This document shows, piece by piece, positions 1-11,652 of a stretch of DNA of 64,000 nucleotides (the first letter of the stretch is position 1; the number at the start of each line of letters is the position of its first letter). The notes under the pieces were generated by a model that was not told the origin of the DNA, made no database searches, and saw nothing but the letters and a program-made list of their open reading frames with translations. Both the position numbers and the translations under genes were made by a program. This DNA is from Utricularia gibba (taxonomy: Eukaryota; Streptophyta; Magnoliopsida; Lamiales; Lentibulariaceae). Location: positions 1,674,001 through 1,738,000 of the forward strand of contig NEEC01000020.1 of the NCBI GenBank assembly GCA_002189035.1, written 5' to 3'.

Positions 1-2810
1 AAAAATAAACTTGAATCATAATTAGAAGTGTCCAAATTGTTTTTAATATTATAAAAACAGTTCAGCAATAATAATTTAAGAACGGATTTTTAAATGAATA
101 CATAATTTATATGATTTAATTATACAACTGTCCACATCGTATGAATTATATGAGAACAGGGGCTGATATTTAGTAAATATTGATTGAATATAGAATGTAT
201 TATGTTGAATGCTTATTATTATCACTAGAGAATACTCAAAAGAAGATGGAGATGCCGTATTATCACTAAACAATGTCCAAGGGAGCTTCGGTGTTATCAG
301 TATGCAACATTCATAAGGGTCTAAACGTTGTTTATTATCACTAATTGGTAACCAACGAGGTCTGAGTGCTATTTATTAACATTCATTTGAATCATTTGTA
401 ATTAGGATGAGTGATGCAGTTTCAATATAAAAAAGGAAAGCATTGTTGGCACATGATTCGAAAACCAATTTAATAACAGTTAGAGAACTTAGTTTGTATA
501 ATTCTTGAGTTTTAGATCATGTATAATATATCATTTAATAGTATAAGTTAAATATTTTTATTATTCTACGGACTTTGTTCTTTTATTCTACAATTGCACA
601 TTCCTTGGTTTGAACCATTTAGAAAAGATGTCTTCACATCCATTCTGTGAATCACTAAAACATGAATACAGGTAAGTGCTATTAACATACTAATAGATAA
701 GAATTGAACAGTTGGAGGTCGAAATTCTTGATTATTGGAGGAATACCCATTGGGTTTTTGTGTGAAGTACTTCGTAACTAATCTGGGTTTATATTTATGA
801 ATTGTGTTTTTTGGATATAGTTTCTTTCTAAATATCTACTTACATCCACTGAGTTTTGTTATTTGTAGTAGATCTCACACTCAATTTTGTGGAAAGAGGT
901 TATTAAAATTGAAATTTATTATTTACAAAAAAATTGAGTCAGGGGAATAAATTGTTTTCATTAAATATCAAAGACTCTCTAAATATGAGATATAATTAGA
1001 AATCATCACCTACAGCGATTTTAATGCTCTATCTATACTTCTACTTAGGTTTTCATGGAAGATTCCACATTATTAGAGTTTATACTATTATTAGCATAAC
1101 TCTCAATTGTCTCTCATTTATTTTCTTTGAGTGGGAAGATATTTTCAAAAAATTTGTTATTTTTGTTTCCAAATTAGTTTAATGATCAAGAACATCACTT
1201 ATTAATAAGAAACCAATGTGCAATACTTATATCACCATATCCTATGAACAAATAATATGATGTTTTTTACTCAATTTTCTTTTTCTTTAGATTAGGCAAC
1301 ATCAATTTTGCTAGATATCTCATATGAAACATAATGGGTAAGATAAAACCACTCTTCCCTCAATTTCTCTAAACTTGTAGAGGTGAGTTCCTGTATAGTA
1401 TAATCAAACCAAAAGGGGATTCTTTTTGTTACATGCATGAAACGGTTGGTTGAAAAAAGATAAAGAAAACACAAAACCACAAACACGGTAATATGATGTC
1501 TTAAAGCATTTATAACCACTCCGATTGATCAGCAACCCAAGACCAAGTAATTACAATCCTAATATATTACTCTTTCAAGTATTCCAATAGAAACACATTA
1601 ACCAAATGTGATTTTAACTAAACGTGCATTTAAACCCACATAATACTGCAAATCAAACTATACAATAATGGTGTTCTGTTATCCGAAACTGAACTAAAAA
1701 ATAAGGTTGACAAGCAACATTCAAATAAAAATCATATTTCCTTTCTATTTGAAACCTTGTCACAAACATAAATTATGATACTCTCAAAGAAGTATAATCT
1801 GGCATATAAAAGAACAAGATAATTTTGTTTTTTAAACAGTTTTGGAAATGGGATGTCACTTTCTTTTTGGTTTGGCTGGAATGTCAATCACCTAACACGT
1901 TTATAACAATTTTTAAAAAATTCAAAAAAAATTATACAAAGACAAAGTAATTCGCAAAAGACCTCTCTAAAATTAATGATATGGAAAAATAAATCTTATT
2001 AGTCTTATTAGAAGTAAAAAAGAAATCCTAAAATGAGAAATAAGTCTAAAATTAATTGATAAATTATATCTTTAGTTTAAATTTTTATTTGAAAGATTCT
2101 ACATATATTTTATTTATTATTAATGTTTCTTTACTTATAACTTTGTCTTGTAGCAAGAAAAAAAAATAAATCTGTTGTCAAATAGAAATCAAAGCAAGAG
2201 TTTTTTTTTTATTAAAAAAGGAATAACCTAATGCTACCCGTTTTGTCCATAAAAGATATTCTTGAGCACATAAAATGCTATAGGACGTTATTCTAGTTGC
2301 CTACATTGGTGTCGAGAATTTTGATGTCCAGAGTTCAATCCTTTATCACTATATATAGTTTTATAATTTTGTAAAATATAAAATTAATTCGAAAATATTA
2401 CTAAATATTAAAATAATATTTTTTTTAATCAAATTATAATTTCATAATAACATAATTTCTGACATTGATGATGATTTCGTAAATATACAAAAACTATCAA
2501 AGTAATAAATAAAGATCATCTTTATACAAAATTAATTATTTTCAAATTTTTAAAAATTAATAGAAACAAACAGTAATAAAATGAAACAAAACAATACAAG
2601 CAAACACTTTAGATCAAGGATCCACCATGTGAAAACGTCACCATATGTGTGTATGTATGTATAAATTTTGAGTAGTAAAGTGCTTATGCAAGTTCTGAGG
2701 ATGTTATTTTAAAATAATACTACTCGATAACTATTATAGTACCGTTCATCGTGTAGTGATATTATTAAATCAATTACACAACAAGAATCATTTCAACTCT
2801 TGTGATAACT
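1..2810. other. AT-rich intergenic DNA, no gene seen
   Basis: Only short ORFs with no recognisable motif occur here, and base composition is strongly AT-rich. I see no coding pattern or retrotransposon domain. A degenerate minisatellite lies near the left end (listed separately). The stretch ends at the TAACT target duplication (2806-2810) of the large Ty3 element. Confidence 0.6.
214..375. repeat. Degenerate minisatellite, period about 36-39 bp
   Basis: The phrase TTATTATCACTA or a close variant recurs near 216, 258, 294 and 333, with a weaker TTATTAACATT near 373. The stretches between share words such as AATGTCCAAGGG and AAGGGTCT. This fits four to five decayed tandem units. Found by eye only. 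Confidence 0.4.
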
Positions 2811-4162
2811 TGATGCGTGTCGTTTTCACAAAAAAATTTAATATTTTTAAAACTCGTAAAACACAAAAGCGTAGTACGGATGCCGAATGCAGAGAGTTGT
2901 TTTTCAGTGAATGATGAGGTTACACTGAATACAACTGTCACGATTTGTAAATAGTTTTGGCAATAAAGGTGCGAGAAACATAAATGATGAAGCTTGAGTA
3001 AGGGAATAAATGGGGTTTTGAACAGACAACTAAAATGAACGTAAGCAATGAAAATTAAATAAAGTGAATGTTCCTAGGTTTAGAACTCTGTCCAGCTATG
3101 TTCATTGCGTCTTTACTCTTCTCTGCTCTTCTTGAGTACTCGGTTATAGAAATAAGGAATTGCCTACCCTCCCTTACACTCTCTTGCAAGAAGGCACGGG
3201 AATAGCCCGATGTTGCTCCTCGGACGAATGTGAGAATAAGAGGTCTTGTCAGCGTACCCTCATGGTCGAATTGCGCGTATGTGCCCGAGTGTTGCCAATG
3301 ACCCAATGAGTCTAGATACGAGGTCACTACCTATCCATTGATCCTGAGGTACGACCATAGACAAAACATAGTCTTCCTCTTGCCAAAGGGGCGTGAGTTG
3401 GTGCTTTCCACCTTGCTCCTCTTCGAAACTCACGAGTAGTGATCAGCTAACCATGAATCTTGAACAAGGGAATTGTTACAGAAAGACTGAAACATAGTCA
3501 CCCAAAGACATACGAAAACCGTTCGGATTCAAGGAAGAGATGAAGATAAGCTAACGAAACATAGATCTGGGGGTATACCAACCTAGAAACGGAAGTTTCT
3601 AGCCGTGAACGACCATACAATCTAAAGAAAACGAAAACAAGGTTCTAGAAGAAACTAGAGGAAAATTCTCTGGAGAGAGAAACAAAAGTCTAAACTAAAC
3701 TGAAAGTAAAACTAAACTTTTTTTGAACAGAACTGAGCTGAACTATTTTTTCTGAGATTTCGTATCCCTATGGTTCTGCTGAACTTGGGATGACTTGCAA
3801 GCAACATCTGCTCTGACACTGGTACGTTAATGATGTTGCCTATCAGAGACTCCCATGTTCTCCACGTCAAAGCTCATGATTAGGTGTTTGCAGTCTTTTG
3901 GAAATTAAGGGAATATCAGCTCGGGAAGATTCAATTTTTCGCCATCTGATGCCTTCTTTCTCTCACTTTCTACCACATGTGCGCCTCTAGAAAAACTCAA
4001 TTAAAACTAGGAAAATTATTAGATAAAATAAAAGATTTAGAATAACTACCCTAAACTAGATAAAAACCTTAATCTCATATTACAGACTCCTAATCGGACA
4101 TTCCTAATTACAATTAAGCATAAAAACAACCTAAGAAATAGTGAGAAATCAACACTTTAACA
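2811..4162 (-). repeat. 3' LTR of element A
   Basis: 1352 bp, bounded on the plus strand by TGATGCGTGTCG and AACACTTTAACA, next to the target duplication on one side and a polypurine tract on the other. It aligns along its length with the three pieces of the 5' LTR and with the solo LTR at 31677-32997. It contains a minus-strand ORF (3055-3327) that is also largely open in the 5' LTR. Confidence 0.92.
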
Positions 4163-4177
4163 TATTTCCCCATACTT
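4163..4177 (-). other. Polypurine tract of element A
   Basis: Read on the minus strand it is AAGTATGGGGAAATA, directly abutting the LTR start TGTTAA. It is the plus-strand DNA primer site of reverse transcription and closely matches the tract of element B. Confidence 0.85.
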
Positions 4178-4458
4178 AAATAATGCTTGTCCTCAAGTAT
4201 GAAAACAGATAGACAATTCATAGTTCTGATATTACCTAACTCATGATGCACGACTAAGGTAACCTATTCCTATCTAACTGCATGTACCACCTTCTATTTC
4301 TTTCCAAACTCTTCAAATCAATTTAAAGCATACTACTCAAACAACACAATCGGGGAGGAGACAGTTCGGTATCGTTCTCTAATTTTTCAAAAGTTTTGGG
4401 CTTTTTCAAAAGCATGCTACTCTATCAATTTAAAGCATGCTGCATTGACCTATTCCGC

Positions 4459-4644
4459 TTTTTCTTCTCTCTCTTTTTTTTTCTTTCTTTTTTTTTTTGA
4501 ATAAGGACCCCTGCTTTGGGGAAGAACTGTCTTGATTATGTAACCTCATTCGTGGTTCATAAGTAAGGTTCACGTCATCCACGGTTCGCCAGACAATTCT
4601 TAGATTTGGCATCCTCTTTTCTCTTTTTTTTTCTTTTTTTTTTG
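4459..4644 (-). other. Twin A-rich tracts around a conserved non-coding module (element A)
   Basis: In the sense (minus) strand two A/G-rich runs (about 4459-4498 and 4612-4644) bracket some 110 bp containing CCCCAAAGCAGGGGTCC and TCTGGCGAACCGTGG. The same layout and similar words recur at 11491-11652 in element B, although the surrounding sequence has diverged. There is no coding signal beyond a lysine-rich open frame. A role as an extra polypurine tract or RNA structure is only inference. Confidence 0.5.
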
Positions 4645-5059
4645 AAGTGAGGTTTCACTGGGCCGCGAATGTACAACAGAAACGTGAGAGCAATCCTAAA
4701 CAAGTCTCAACCCCTATGCATGTCATAAAAGCAATAAATTTAGAGTAAGGAAAAATCTAGAAAGTTTTCCTAGCAGCAAGGTAAGTCTAAGTACCATAAT
4801 CATGAATCAAGCGTAAGGAATACCAAAGCATGGATGTCATCTAACTTAGGAAGCATCATGAAATGGGGCAGACTCATAAGATAAAAACGCAAACATAGAA
4901 AATAAAACAGACGAAAAATTCTCCAAATACTAAAGCAAGTAAATAGTTTGATTGATAGAGAAGAGCTCCTCCTTCACACTTAATTCTGAGGATGTCCTTA
5001 TCATCAAGCATGGTGGAGGGTACCTTAGTGATGGCACGGCAGAGAGGTGATCAGGGTGT

Positions 5060-6530
5060 CTAGTTTGGACGACAGTGTGGTGATCTGGCAGAATAGCATC
5101 CTCCGAGATACCTATTCAAAACTAATAGTGCAGGGGCCCTCAAGTGATGGGCATTGAGTTTGGAACTCAGAAATGGTGTTTCACACACAGACATGGAACC
5201 ATAAACAGGCTTGCAAATAACGAGTAGAAGTAAGTTAATCCTCAGACACAAAACCAAGAGCGACATTAAAATCATTAACAGAAAGTTCAAAATCTTTCCC
5301 ACCCAACCGAAAAGAAATGAGGGGTTCAGCAATAGGATTTCCTTCCATGTCATCAAACGCAAACGTAGCATAAAATTCAAAGACCAATTTTGGAAAAACA
5401 GGAAGATCAATTTATTAAAAACGACGCCATTCAGGTGAAAATTCAAACATGCAGTTAATATCATGTGCCAAATTCAAATGAGCAAACGTAGGAGCATGTA
5501 AACGAAAAGCAAACAAGATGCGACGACTAATTAAAGCATTAAAAAGGGCCTGAGATTTCTTGTTGGGAAACCTAACAGTGTCCCGGAGTTGAGTCCAGGC
5601 AGGAGACTCCAACAAATGATCGCGCCAGAATTTTGTCCCCGCATTGTCCTTTGCCACGCTGCCTGCTTGTTTGGCCAGCATTGATGGCTTGCTCTCCATC
5701 TTGGAACGTAAGTGGTGGTCCTTCATTAGTGGCTCCCTATATTTCTGCAATCCACAGATCGACTTCAGAATTAATATTATCATCCTCACCTTCCCCTTCC
5801 ACATGAGGTGAGTGATTGTGTTTAGCAGCTGGTGGGCTGGATGCCACTTCCACTTCAGTTTCTTCTTCTTCTTCTTCCTCCAGGTCGTCCAGTCGGAAAT
5901 TTCATCGGAGCTATCAGTATGAGCCTTAGTTGCAACAACGCCTTGCTCCGGTGTCTCATCTGCAACAAGGTCAGGTGTGGCTTCCTGCTTCGGGGTTGTA
6001 GTGGGCATTTCCTGGGTTGTCGAAGAATCCTCATCTTTCCATGGGAGGTACAAAACAGGAGGGAGTTTGGCTAAAAGGACTTGGGAAAACAGTGGAGAAA
6101 TTTCCCAGAATGAAGTTTCTGGTGGAGGCACAGACTGGCGTTTGTGAGGTCTGGGTGAGGGTGAAGCAGAACGCTGTCGGTTCCTCCGTGATGGACCTTC
6201 AGTGGTGACCTTGCGTCACCCAACAGTGTGGGGTTTCATAACAGGGGTGCGAAGAGACGACGCAGAGGGGGCTTCCTTCATGGCTATTGCTGTTGAGGGT
6301 CGCAAGGGTGAGGAAGAAGGTAAACTAGAAATTGGCAGAAGTGGGGAAAGTGGGTTAATGGTAGAAGTAGTGGTGTGAATAGGGAAATGGGCAGTTATGG
6401 TGAGAGAAGGGTTCCAAGGAGGATAATCATGGGGGGAAATGAAAGCAAAATATTCAATGTCTCTAGGTAATGATGTGTGGGATAGTGTGTAATCCCAATA
6501 GAATCCTGGGGAACCTTCAATGTCAGACAA
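5060..6530 (-). pseudogene. Env-position ORF of element A (Athila-type), decayed
   Basis: It lies between the integrase remnant and the 3' polypurine tract, where Athila-clade elements carry an extra ORF. It is readable in pieces 6530-6216, 6131-5415 and 5464-5060 with breaks between them. A proline/serine-rich start is followed by a block with RRILFAFRLHAP and SPEWRRF, then a region containing ISFRLGGKDF in a shifted frame, and a tail ending RYLGGCYSA. All parts align with the better preserved ORF of element B. I see no signal peptide or confident membrane span, so calling it an envelope protein is not justified. The conserved block resembles a domain found in many plant transposon proteins of unknown function. 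Confidence 0.65.
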
Positions 6531-6552
6531 AAGTAAAAGAGGAAAGAGAAAA

Positions 6553-7179
6553 TTAAGTCATCGGTTGCCTCCCGTGCAGCGCCAATTTAAAGTCGTTAGC
6601 CGACTTGGTACGCTTCTGATGATCCTTGAATAAGATCAAACATGCATCAAATGGAAAGACATGCATAACTTTATAAGATCCTAGCCATTTCCATCTCAGC
6701 TTTTCTGGAAAAGATTGTAAGTTCGTACCAAATAGGAAAACTGATGGAACAACCATAGAGTTTTGGTCAGGGAACCTGTTACCCTGAAGATGTTTTACCA
6801 AATCCTTGTAGATAAATGGGTTGGACTTGGAAGTGAGTGAGATTTGTTCCAGTTCATGCTTCAAACCAATGAGGTGAGTTGAAATGGCAGGGCTTACTTC
6901 GTTGATGTCAACTAAGATCCATCCAATTGTCAATTCGTGCTCTTGGAACATCGTCTTCAGTTTCTCTTCCTGTTCCATGGTTAGTGAGCACGCAATAAAC
7001 ACAGAAAAACTATCCCAACCATCAATGGATAGATGTTTCAAATGTTTGAGTGAAGTTTTGAACAGTAATGATGGATCTCGAATAGTGGAAGGCACCAGTG
7101 GTTTGCTAGGTGTTTCCATGCAAAGAAAATAACCATTTGAAGCTTTAGGTTCTTTGGGCGGATCATCTAAATGATGCAA
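6553..7179 (-). pseudogene. RT N-terminal stub fused in frame to integrase C-terminus (element A)
   Basis: One open frame of 208 codons continues the protease frame after a single stop at 7213. Its first part matches the segment that precedes RT in element B (ELTIGWILVDINEVSPAIST against the B version around 16770). From about 6865 downward the sequence instead matches the integrase tail: HELEQISL corresponds to NELEEIRL in B, then FLFGTNLQSFPEKLRWKWLG corresponds to the GPY/F-like region of B at about 14200-14270. The whole RT palm, RNase H and integrase zinc finger and catalytic core are absent, yet the frame is kept. The protein could not polymerise or integrate DNA. Confidence 0.8.
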
Positions 7180-7212
7180 AACTTCAAGATTAGCAAGGGA
7201 AAAATTTTCAAA

Positions 7213-7998
7213 CTAAGAAACTTTTGTGTCATGTTCATATTCAGGATCTTGCTCATGCATCATCGCATAGTGATCAGTATCAGTTTCATATGTGGAAATC
7301 GTATATTCACTGATCTGGTCAGGATGCTTCATGGCTTGGGCAAGATTGAAGTCCAGCACCTGTCCATCGAATTGGAGACTGATGATGCCTGCTTGAACAT
7401 CAATCTTTGTACCTGCAGTAGCCAAGAATGGTTGTCCCAAAATAATGGACTCCAAAACCTTAGGATTGTCACTTTCCATGGGGATAACCAAAAAGTCAGT
7501 TGGGAAAACTAAATCATCAACATGAACAAAAACATCTTCAATTCTACCATCTGGTATAACTTTTGATCTATCTGCTAGGTAGCATACAATATTCGTCGGT
7601 TCAAGTTCGCCTAACTTGGATGCAAGAGATAAATAAAGAGATCTAGGCATAACATTAATAGAGACACCAAGATCAGACATAGCTACAGAAATCTTCATCT
7701 TTCTAATGGTTACGGGAATTGAAAACATACCGAGATCCTTACACTTGCGTGGCATTCTCCTTTGAATGATAACTGAAATGTTTTTGGTCAAAGGGATCAC
7801 TTCTTGTTCCACCTTTGCTTTCTTCTTTGAGTCACATAGGTCCTTTAGCAACTTGGGATACTTGGGGACCTGTTCAATTATATCAAGAAGAGGAATAGAA
7901 ACATTAACCTTCTTCATCATCTCCATGAAGGTTTTCAATCCTTTCTTGTCCTTGTTCCTTCTTTGAAGCCTCATCGGGAAGGGTGGTGGTATGACCAA
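7213..7998 (-). pseudogene. Gag end plus aspartic protease of element A
   Basis: 261 codons open from the gag tail through a retropepsin-like domain. The catalytic motif reads SDLGVSIN, where B has CDLGASVN and the family normally has D-x-GA; the Ala to Val change is at the key triad. The C-terminal ILGQPFLATAG segment, typical of Ty3 protease, is kept here but lost in B. The protease cuts Gag-Pol during particle maturation. The frame stops at 7213 and then continues in phase into the RT stub. Confidence 0.8.
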
Positions 7999-8034
7999 TG
8001 GCTTGGTCTAAGGAACTTCAGTTGCCTCCTTCTC

Positions 8035-9550
8035 CTAAACATCTTTGAGTGGCTTCGAAACATCATTGTTCTGCACTAGTGAGCCATCTAGATCCTCACC
8101 AATGATTTCTTCATCAACATGAGAATCATTGTCTATGACCTCCAGCTCCTTTTCTTCAGACCTATCTACCTTGTTTGTGAACCATGGATAGGGGTCTGGT
8201 AGGTCAGTTCCACTTCTCAGCGAGATGTCATTTATATGCTCTAGATTCAGCACTGGCTGTGATGACAGTCCTCCTTTTGTTTCCAAGCGGTTCATTGCTT
8301 GTGCAAGATGGGTAATCTGGCCTTGAATACTTGTGATTTGGCCCTTCATATCCTTTTGCTTAGCATGCATCTTGGAGGTGCTTTCAGCAAGAGATTTGAC
8401 CATGGCCTCTAAACTACGATTCGGTTGGTATGGAACCATGTGTGGTTCTGGAGATCCAGTTATCTGCAATGGTTGAGATGGTCTAGTGATAGTCTTCTGA
8501 GGAATACCAGGTGGGTTTCCTAATGATGGTGCTTGACCAGGAAGTGTTGGCTGTCTCTAGCGAAATCAAGATGATCTCTTCGAGGCATCTGATAATTTCC
8601 ATAATTGTACGTCCCTCCTTGATTCTGATAAAAATCATTGATTTCTTCTACTGGCATTTAAGGAACTCTTGATCCAAAGTCAATATAGGATGGCATAGAA
8701 CTTGAGGTTCCTTGATATCCTTCCTTTTGTTGAAGCAAGGCTTGAAGATCAAACTTCAACGTGTCGCTCATTGCTGCAAGTTGAGCCAATACTTCTGAGT
8801 TGTCCACTCCATAGACCGCTTTCACTATTCCAATGTTTCCACTGGGTGGTCTATAGGAGTTGTCATAACGATTGGCTGTGGAATAGGAATTAGCAGCCAT
8901 TTGTTCAATAAGTCTTCGGGCATCAGCACTGTTATAGTTCACTAATAATGATCCATTACAAGCGGCATACGTCTGTCCTTGGATCATAGGAGTCAATCCT
9001 TCATAGAAGTGCTGCAAGATCTGACCTTCAGTGAGTCCATGCTGAGGGTAGGAGTTGCAAACTCAGTTGAAACGATCATACTACTCCTGCAAGTTTTCTC
9101 CCTCGCTTTGCATCATGGTAGCAAAGCTCTCCTTCCGGCTGAAGCTCTTCCTAGTGGTGCATAGCGATCCAAGAATTTTTGAACCATCTGCTCCCATTTG
9201 GCGATAGATGAAGGTGGAAGTCCATAGAGCCACTCCAAAGCTCATTCGGTAAGCTTGAAGGGAAGCACTCTAAACTTGACTTGATTCTCCATAGCTCCCT
9301 TGGGGCGCATAGATGCACAAGCCGTGTGCAACTCATGTAGATGATGGTTAGGATCATCATTTTCCCTTCCAGAAAACTTTGAAAGCATTTGGAATAAGCA
9401 AGGACATAGCTCATAGTCTGCTTCTCCATAAAAAATGATGCATAAGGGACGGTCTGAGTGATTTGCAGTGATTTCTTCCTTGATGGTCCGTAATTCTGGT
9501 CTACAGTTAGTGAGAAGTAGTATTGGAAAGTTTCCATGAGGTTATTCTCC
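8035..9550 (-). pseudogene. Gag of element A, frameshifted
   Basis: The capsid part is readable in shifting frames from about 9540 to 8660: a block with LPFKLTE and EWLYGLPPSS (about 9270-9210) and the segment HFYEGLTPMIQGQTYAACNG just after 9017 are typical of Ty3 Athila/Tat Gag. 8469-8035 holds the C-terminal coiled part with SLAESTSKMHAKQKD and DISLRSGTDLPDPYP, matching B. Several stops and frameshifts separate the pieces, including near 9060, 8660 and 8550. Gag forms the virus-like particle that packages element RNA. No clear CCHC knuckle is visible. Confidence 0.75.
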
Positions 9551-9790
9551 CTAGGCCTCAGGCACTACTGATACTCCAACGAGTATATGTGCTGCCATGA
9601 TGTCTCCAGTGATTGAACAGGACGTCTGCTCTCTCTTTTTAGAAAGAAAGGTTCGTTCCACCTCTTGATCGAACGAACCTTTCTTAAAAACAGAGAAAAA
9701 CAAAGCATAAACAGAACACAAGGAAAAGAAAACAAAAGGAAAAAAGGAAATGAAACTCACACACACAACACCAAACACAAAAAATTTCAA

Positions 9791-9809
9791 CTCCTCGGCA
9801 ATGGCACCA
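9791..9809 (-). other. Primer-binding site of element A
   Basis: On the minus strand it reads TGGTGCCATTGCCGAGGAG, six bases inside the 5' LTR end. It is the Athila/Tat-type site (TGGCGCCGTTGCCG...) with C to T or G to A changes at CpG positions. It is the tRNA primer site for minus-strand DNA synthesis. Confidence 0.85.
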
Positions 9810-9815
9810 AAAATT

Positions 9816-10011
9816 TGATGCGTATCGTTTCCACAACAAATTTTAATATTTTTAAAACTCATAAAACACAAAAGCATAGTACACGTGTCGAACGCAGGGA
9901 GTTGTTTTTCAGTGAATGGTGAGGTTACACTGAACACAACTATCATGATTTGTAAACGGTTTTGGCAGTAAAGGTGCGAGAAACGTAAATGATGAAGCTT
10001 GAGTAAGGGAA
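9816..10011 (-). repeat. 5' LTR of element A, piece 1 of 3
   Basis: It aligns base for base with 2811-3006 of the 3' LTR (about 20 mismatches counted by hand). It stops at GGGAA, where element B begins; the LTR resumes at 18917. Confidence 0.88.
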
Positions 10012-11241
10012 TATTGCGTGTCATTTCCTCAACAAATTTTAAATATTTAAAACGTAGGACACTAAAAAGTGTAGTACGAGTATCGATCACAGGGAGTTGT
10101 TTTTCATGAAAAGTGTTTTCTAAGAAACTTCTACAAAATGTTACGGTTTTGTAAAAGAGGGTTTTTAAGATGCAAAAATGGAAGTTACAACCAAAGTGAT
10201 GGGCCTTGACTATGGTACGCAGTTCCTGGGAATAAGATTCCATCTCCTTCCTTTGTCCATCCTTGTCTCGGTTTTCACTGATTTCTTCCGAATAGCTGGT
10301 TATAGGAGCAAAGAATAGCCTACTCTCCCTTACACTTTAATTGACAAGGAGGCACGAGAATAGCCTCATGTGATTCCCCCTTGGACGATTTGGAAGACAA
10401 GAGGATTACCTTCGATTGCCTTCAAAACCGAATTGTGCGCATGTGCCCAGCTGTTGCCAATGACCAGTGACAGGTCCGAGGCAACAACCTGTCCAATGTC
10501 ACGGTACCTAGGCCACAAACAATCTGCTAGTTCCCTTGAATCAGCAGGGTTGGAGTTGGTGCTCTTCACAAAAATCCGCGAGAAGTGGCCTGCTACTCAT
10601 GGACTTTGACTAAGAGTCGTTACAGAAAGACTGCAACAAGATGCGTGGAAGTATGCGGAATCCGAATTGAATTCAGCAAAGAACCGAGTGTATTGCTCAG
10701 GACTTGGAAGTAAAGTTCATCTACTTCCTAGAAACTCAAGGTTTTTAGCCACAAAGGGCCATGAAAACAGAATTGAAATTGGAAGTTAAGTTTTCTTCCT
10801 CCTTGAAAGGGAGGAAGAACCTAAAAGTTTTAAGTCTAGAAAGGAAAATGGCAAAAGTCCTAAACTAAGTGCTCCAAGTGGCTTTTATATGACTCCCCAC
10901 GTGCATTAACTCCTTTGGGTCCCCTTCCCATCATTCCTCTTGTCTTACGTGTGTCACCAGACTTTCTTTGCATGCAAATTTGCGCCCAATCATTGCTGCA
11001 AACTCTGACATGCCATAAGTCAAGGGCCTTGACCAGTGTCAGTCTTCCGCCCACAATCGTTCCAACTCACGTACAAGGCCCAAAATGTGAGAAAAAAGGC
11101 ATAAAATATACACAAAATGGGAAAATAGGAATTTTCTAGTAAAAATCAAATACTTAATAATAAGACTCCTAATTTGGGTGAATTCATACATAATTAACAC
11201 ATAATAATACCTAATAATTAACTAGAAAATGACACTTAACA
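10012..11241 (-). repeat. 3' LTR of element B
   Basis: About 1230 bp. It ends in GACACTTAACA next to the polypurine tract and shares its sequence along most of its length with the solo LTR at 57736-58896. It is related to, but distinct from, the LTR of element A: several blocks are shared, among them the CTTTCTGTAAC block and the TTGCCAATGACC block. Confidence 0.87.
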
Positions 11242-11256
11242 TATTCCCCCACACTT
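11242..11256 (-). other. Polypurine tract of element B
   Basis: Minus strand AAGTGTGGGGGAATA, immediately upstream of the LTR start TGTTAAGTGTC. This is a standard Ty3 plus-strand primer site. Confidence 0.88.
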
Positions 11257-11490
11257 AAATCATGCTTGTCCTCAAATATGAAAATCATAGCATTCCACGA
11301 AAAAAGGTAGAACCTAAGGTACATTCATCCTACAGCAGGCGTTTACTCCAATTATTTTCCTATCATTCAATCAATTTAACGCAAGCCACTCAAGTTCGCA
11401 TGCATCAGAACAAGACTTAACAAATGACTACTTATACACTACATCATCATGGCAAAAACAGCAAAGAACATATACTATAGTGACTCAAGA

Positions 11491-11652
11491 CCTTTTTTTT
11501 TTCTTTTTTTTTTCAGATAGAGGTCCCCGCTTTGGAGAAGAATGGTTGGATTACAAAACCTTATGTGTGGTGTTAACCACGGTTTCGCCAAACATCCTTA
11601 ACTTTGGCACCCCTTGTATTTTTTTCTCTTCTTTTTTTGTTGTTTTTTTTTT
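11491..11652 (-). other. Twin A-rich tracts around a conserved non-coding module (element B)
   Basis: Sense-strand A-rich runs (11492-11513 and about 11617-11652) enclose a segment with CCAAAGCGGGGACC and TTTGGCGAAACCGTGG. It is the counterpart of 4459-4644 in element A, at the same place between the env-position ORF and the polypurine tract. Confidence 0.5.

Noticed and set aside
2270-2360. Possible SINE or tRNA-derived sequence (AGAGTTCAATCC resembles a Pol III B box)
   Set aside because: No convincing A box at the right distance, no cloverleaf, no poly-A end or target duplication could be shown.
9551-10243. 230-codon minus-strand ORF across LTRs of A and B
   Set aside because: It crosses the A/B insertion boundary and the PBS region, so the continuous frame is accidental.
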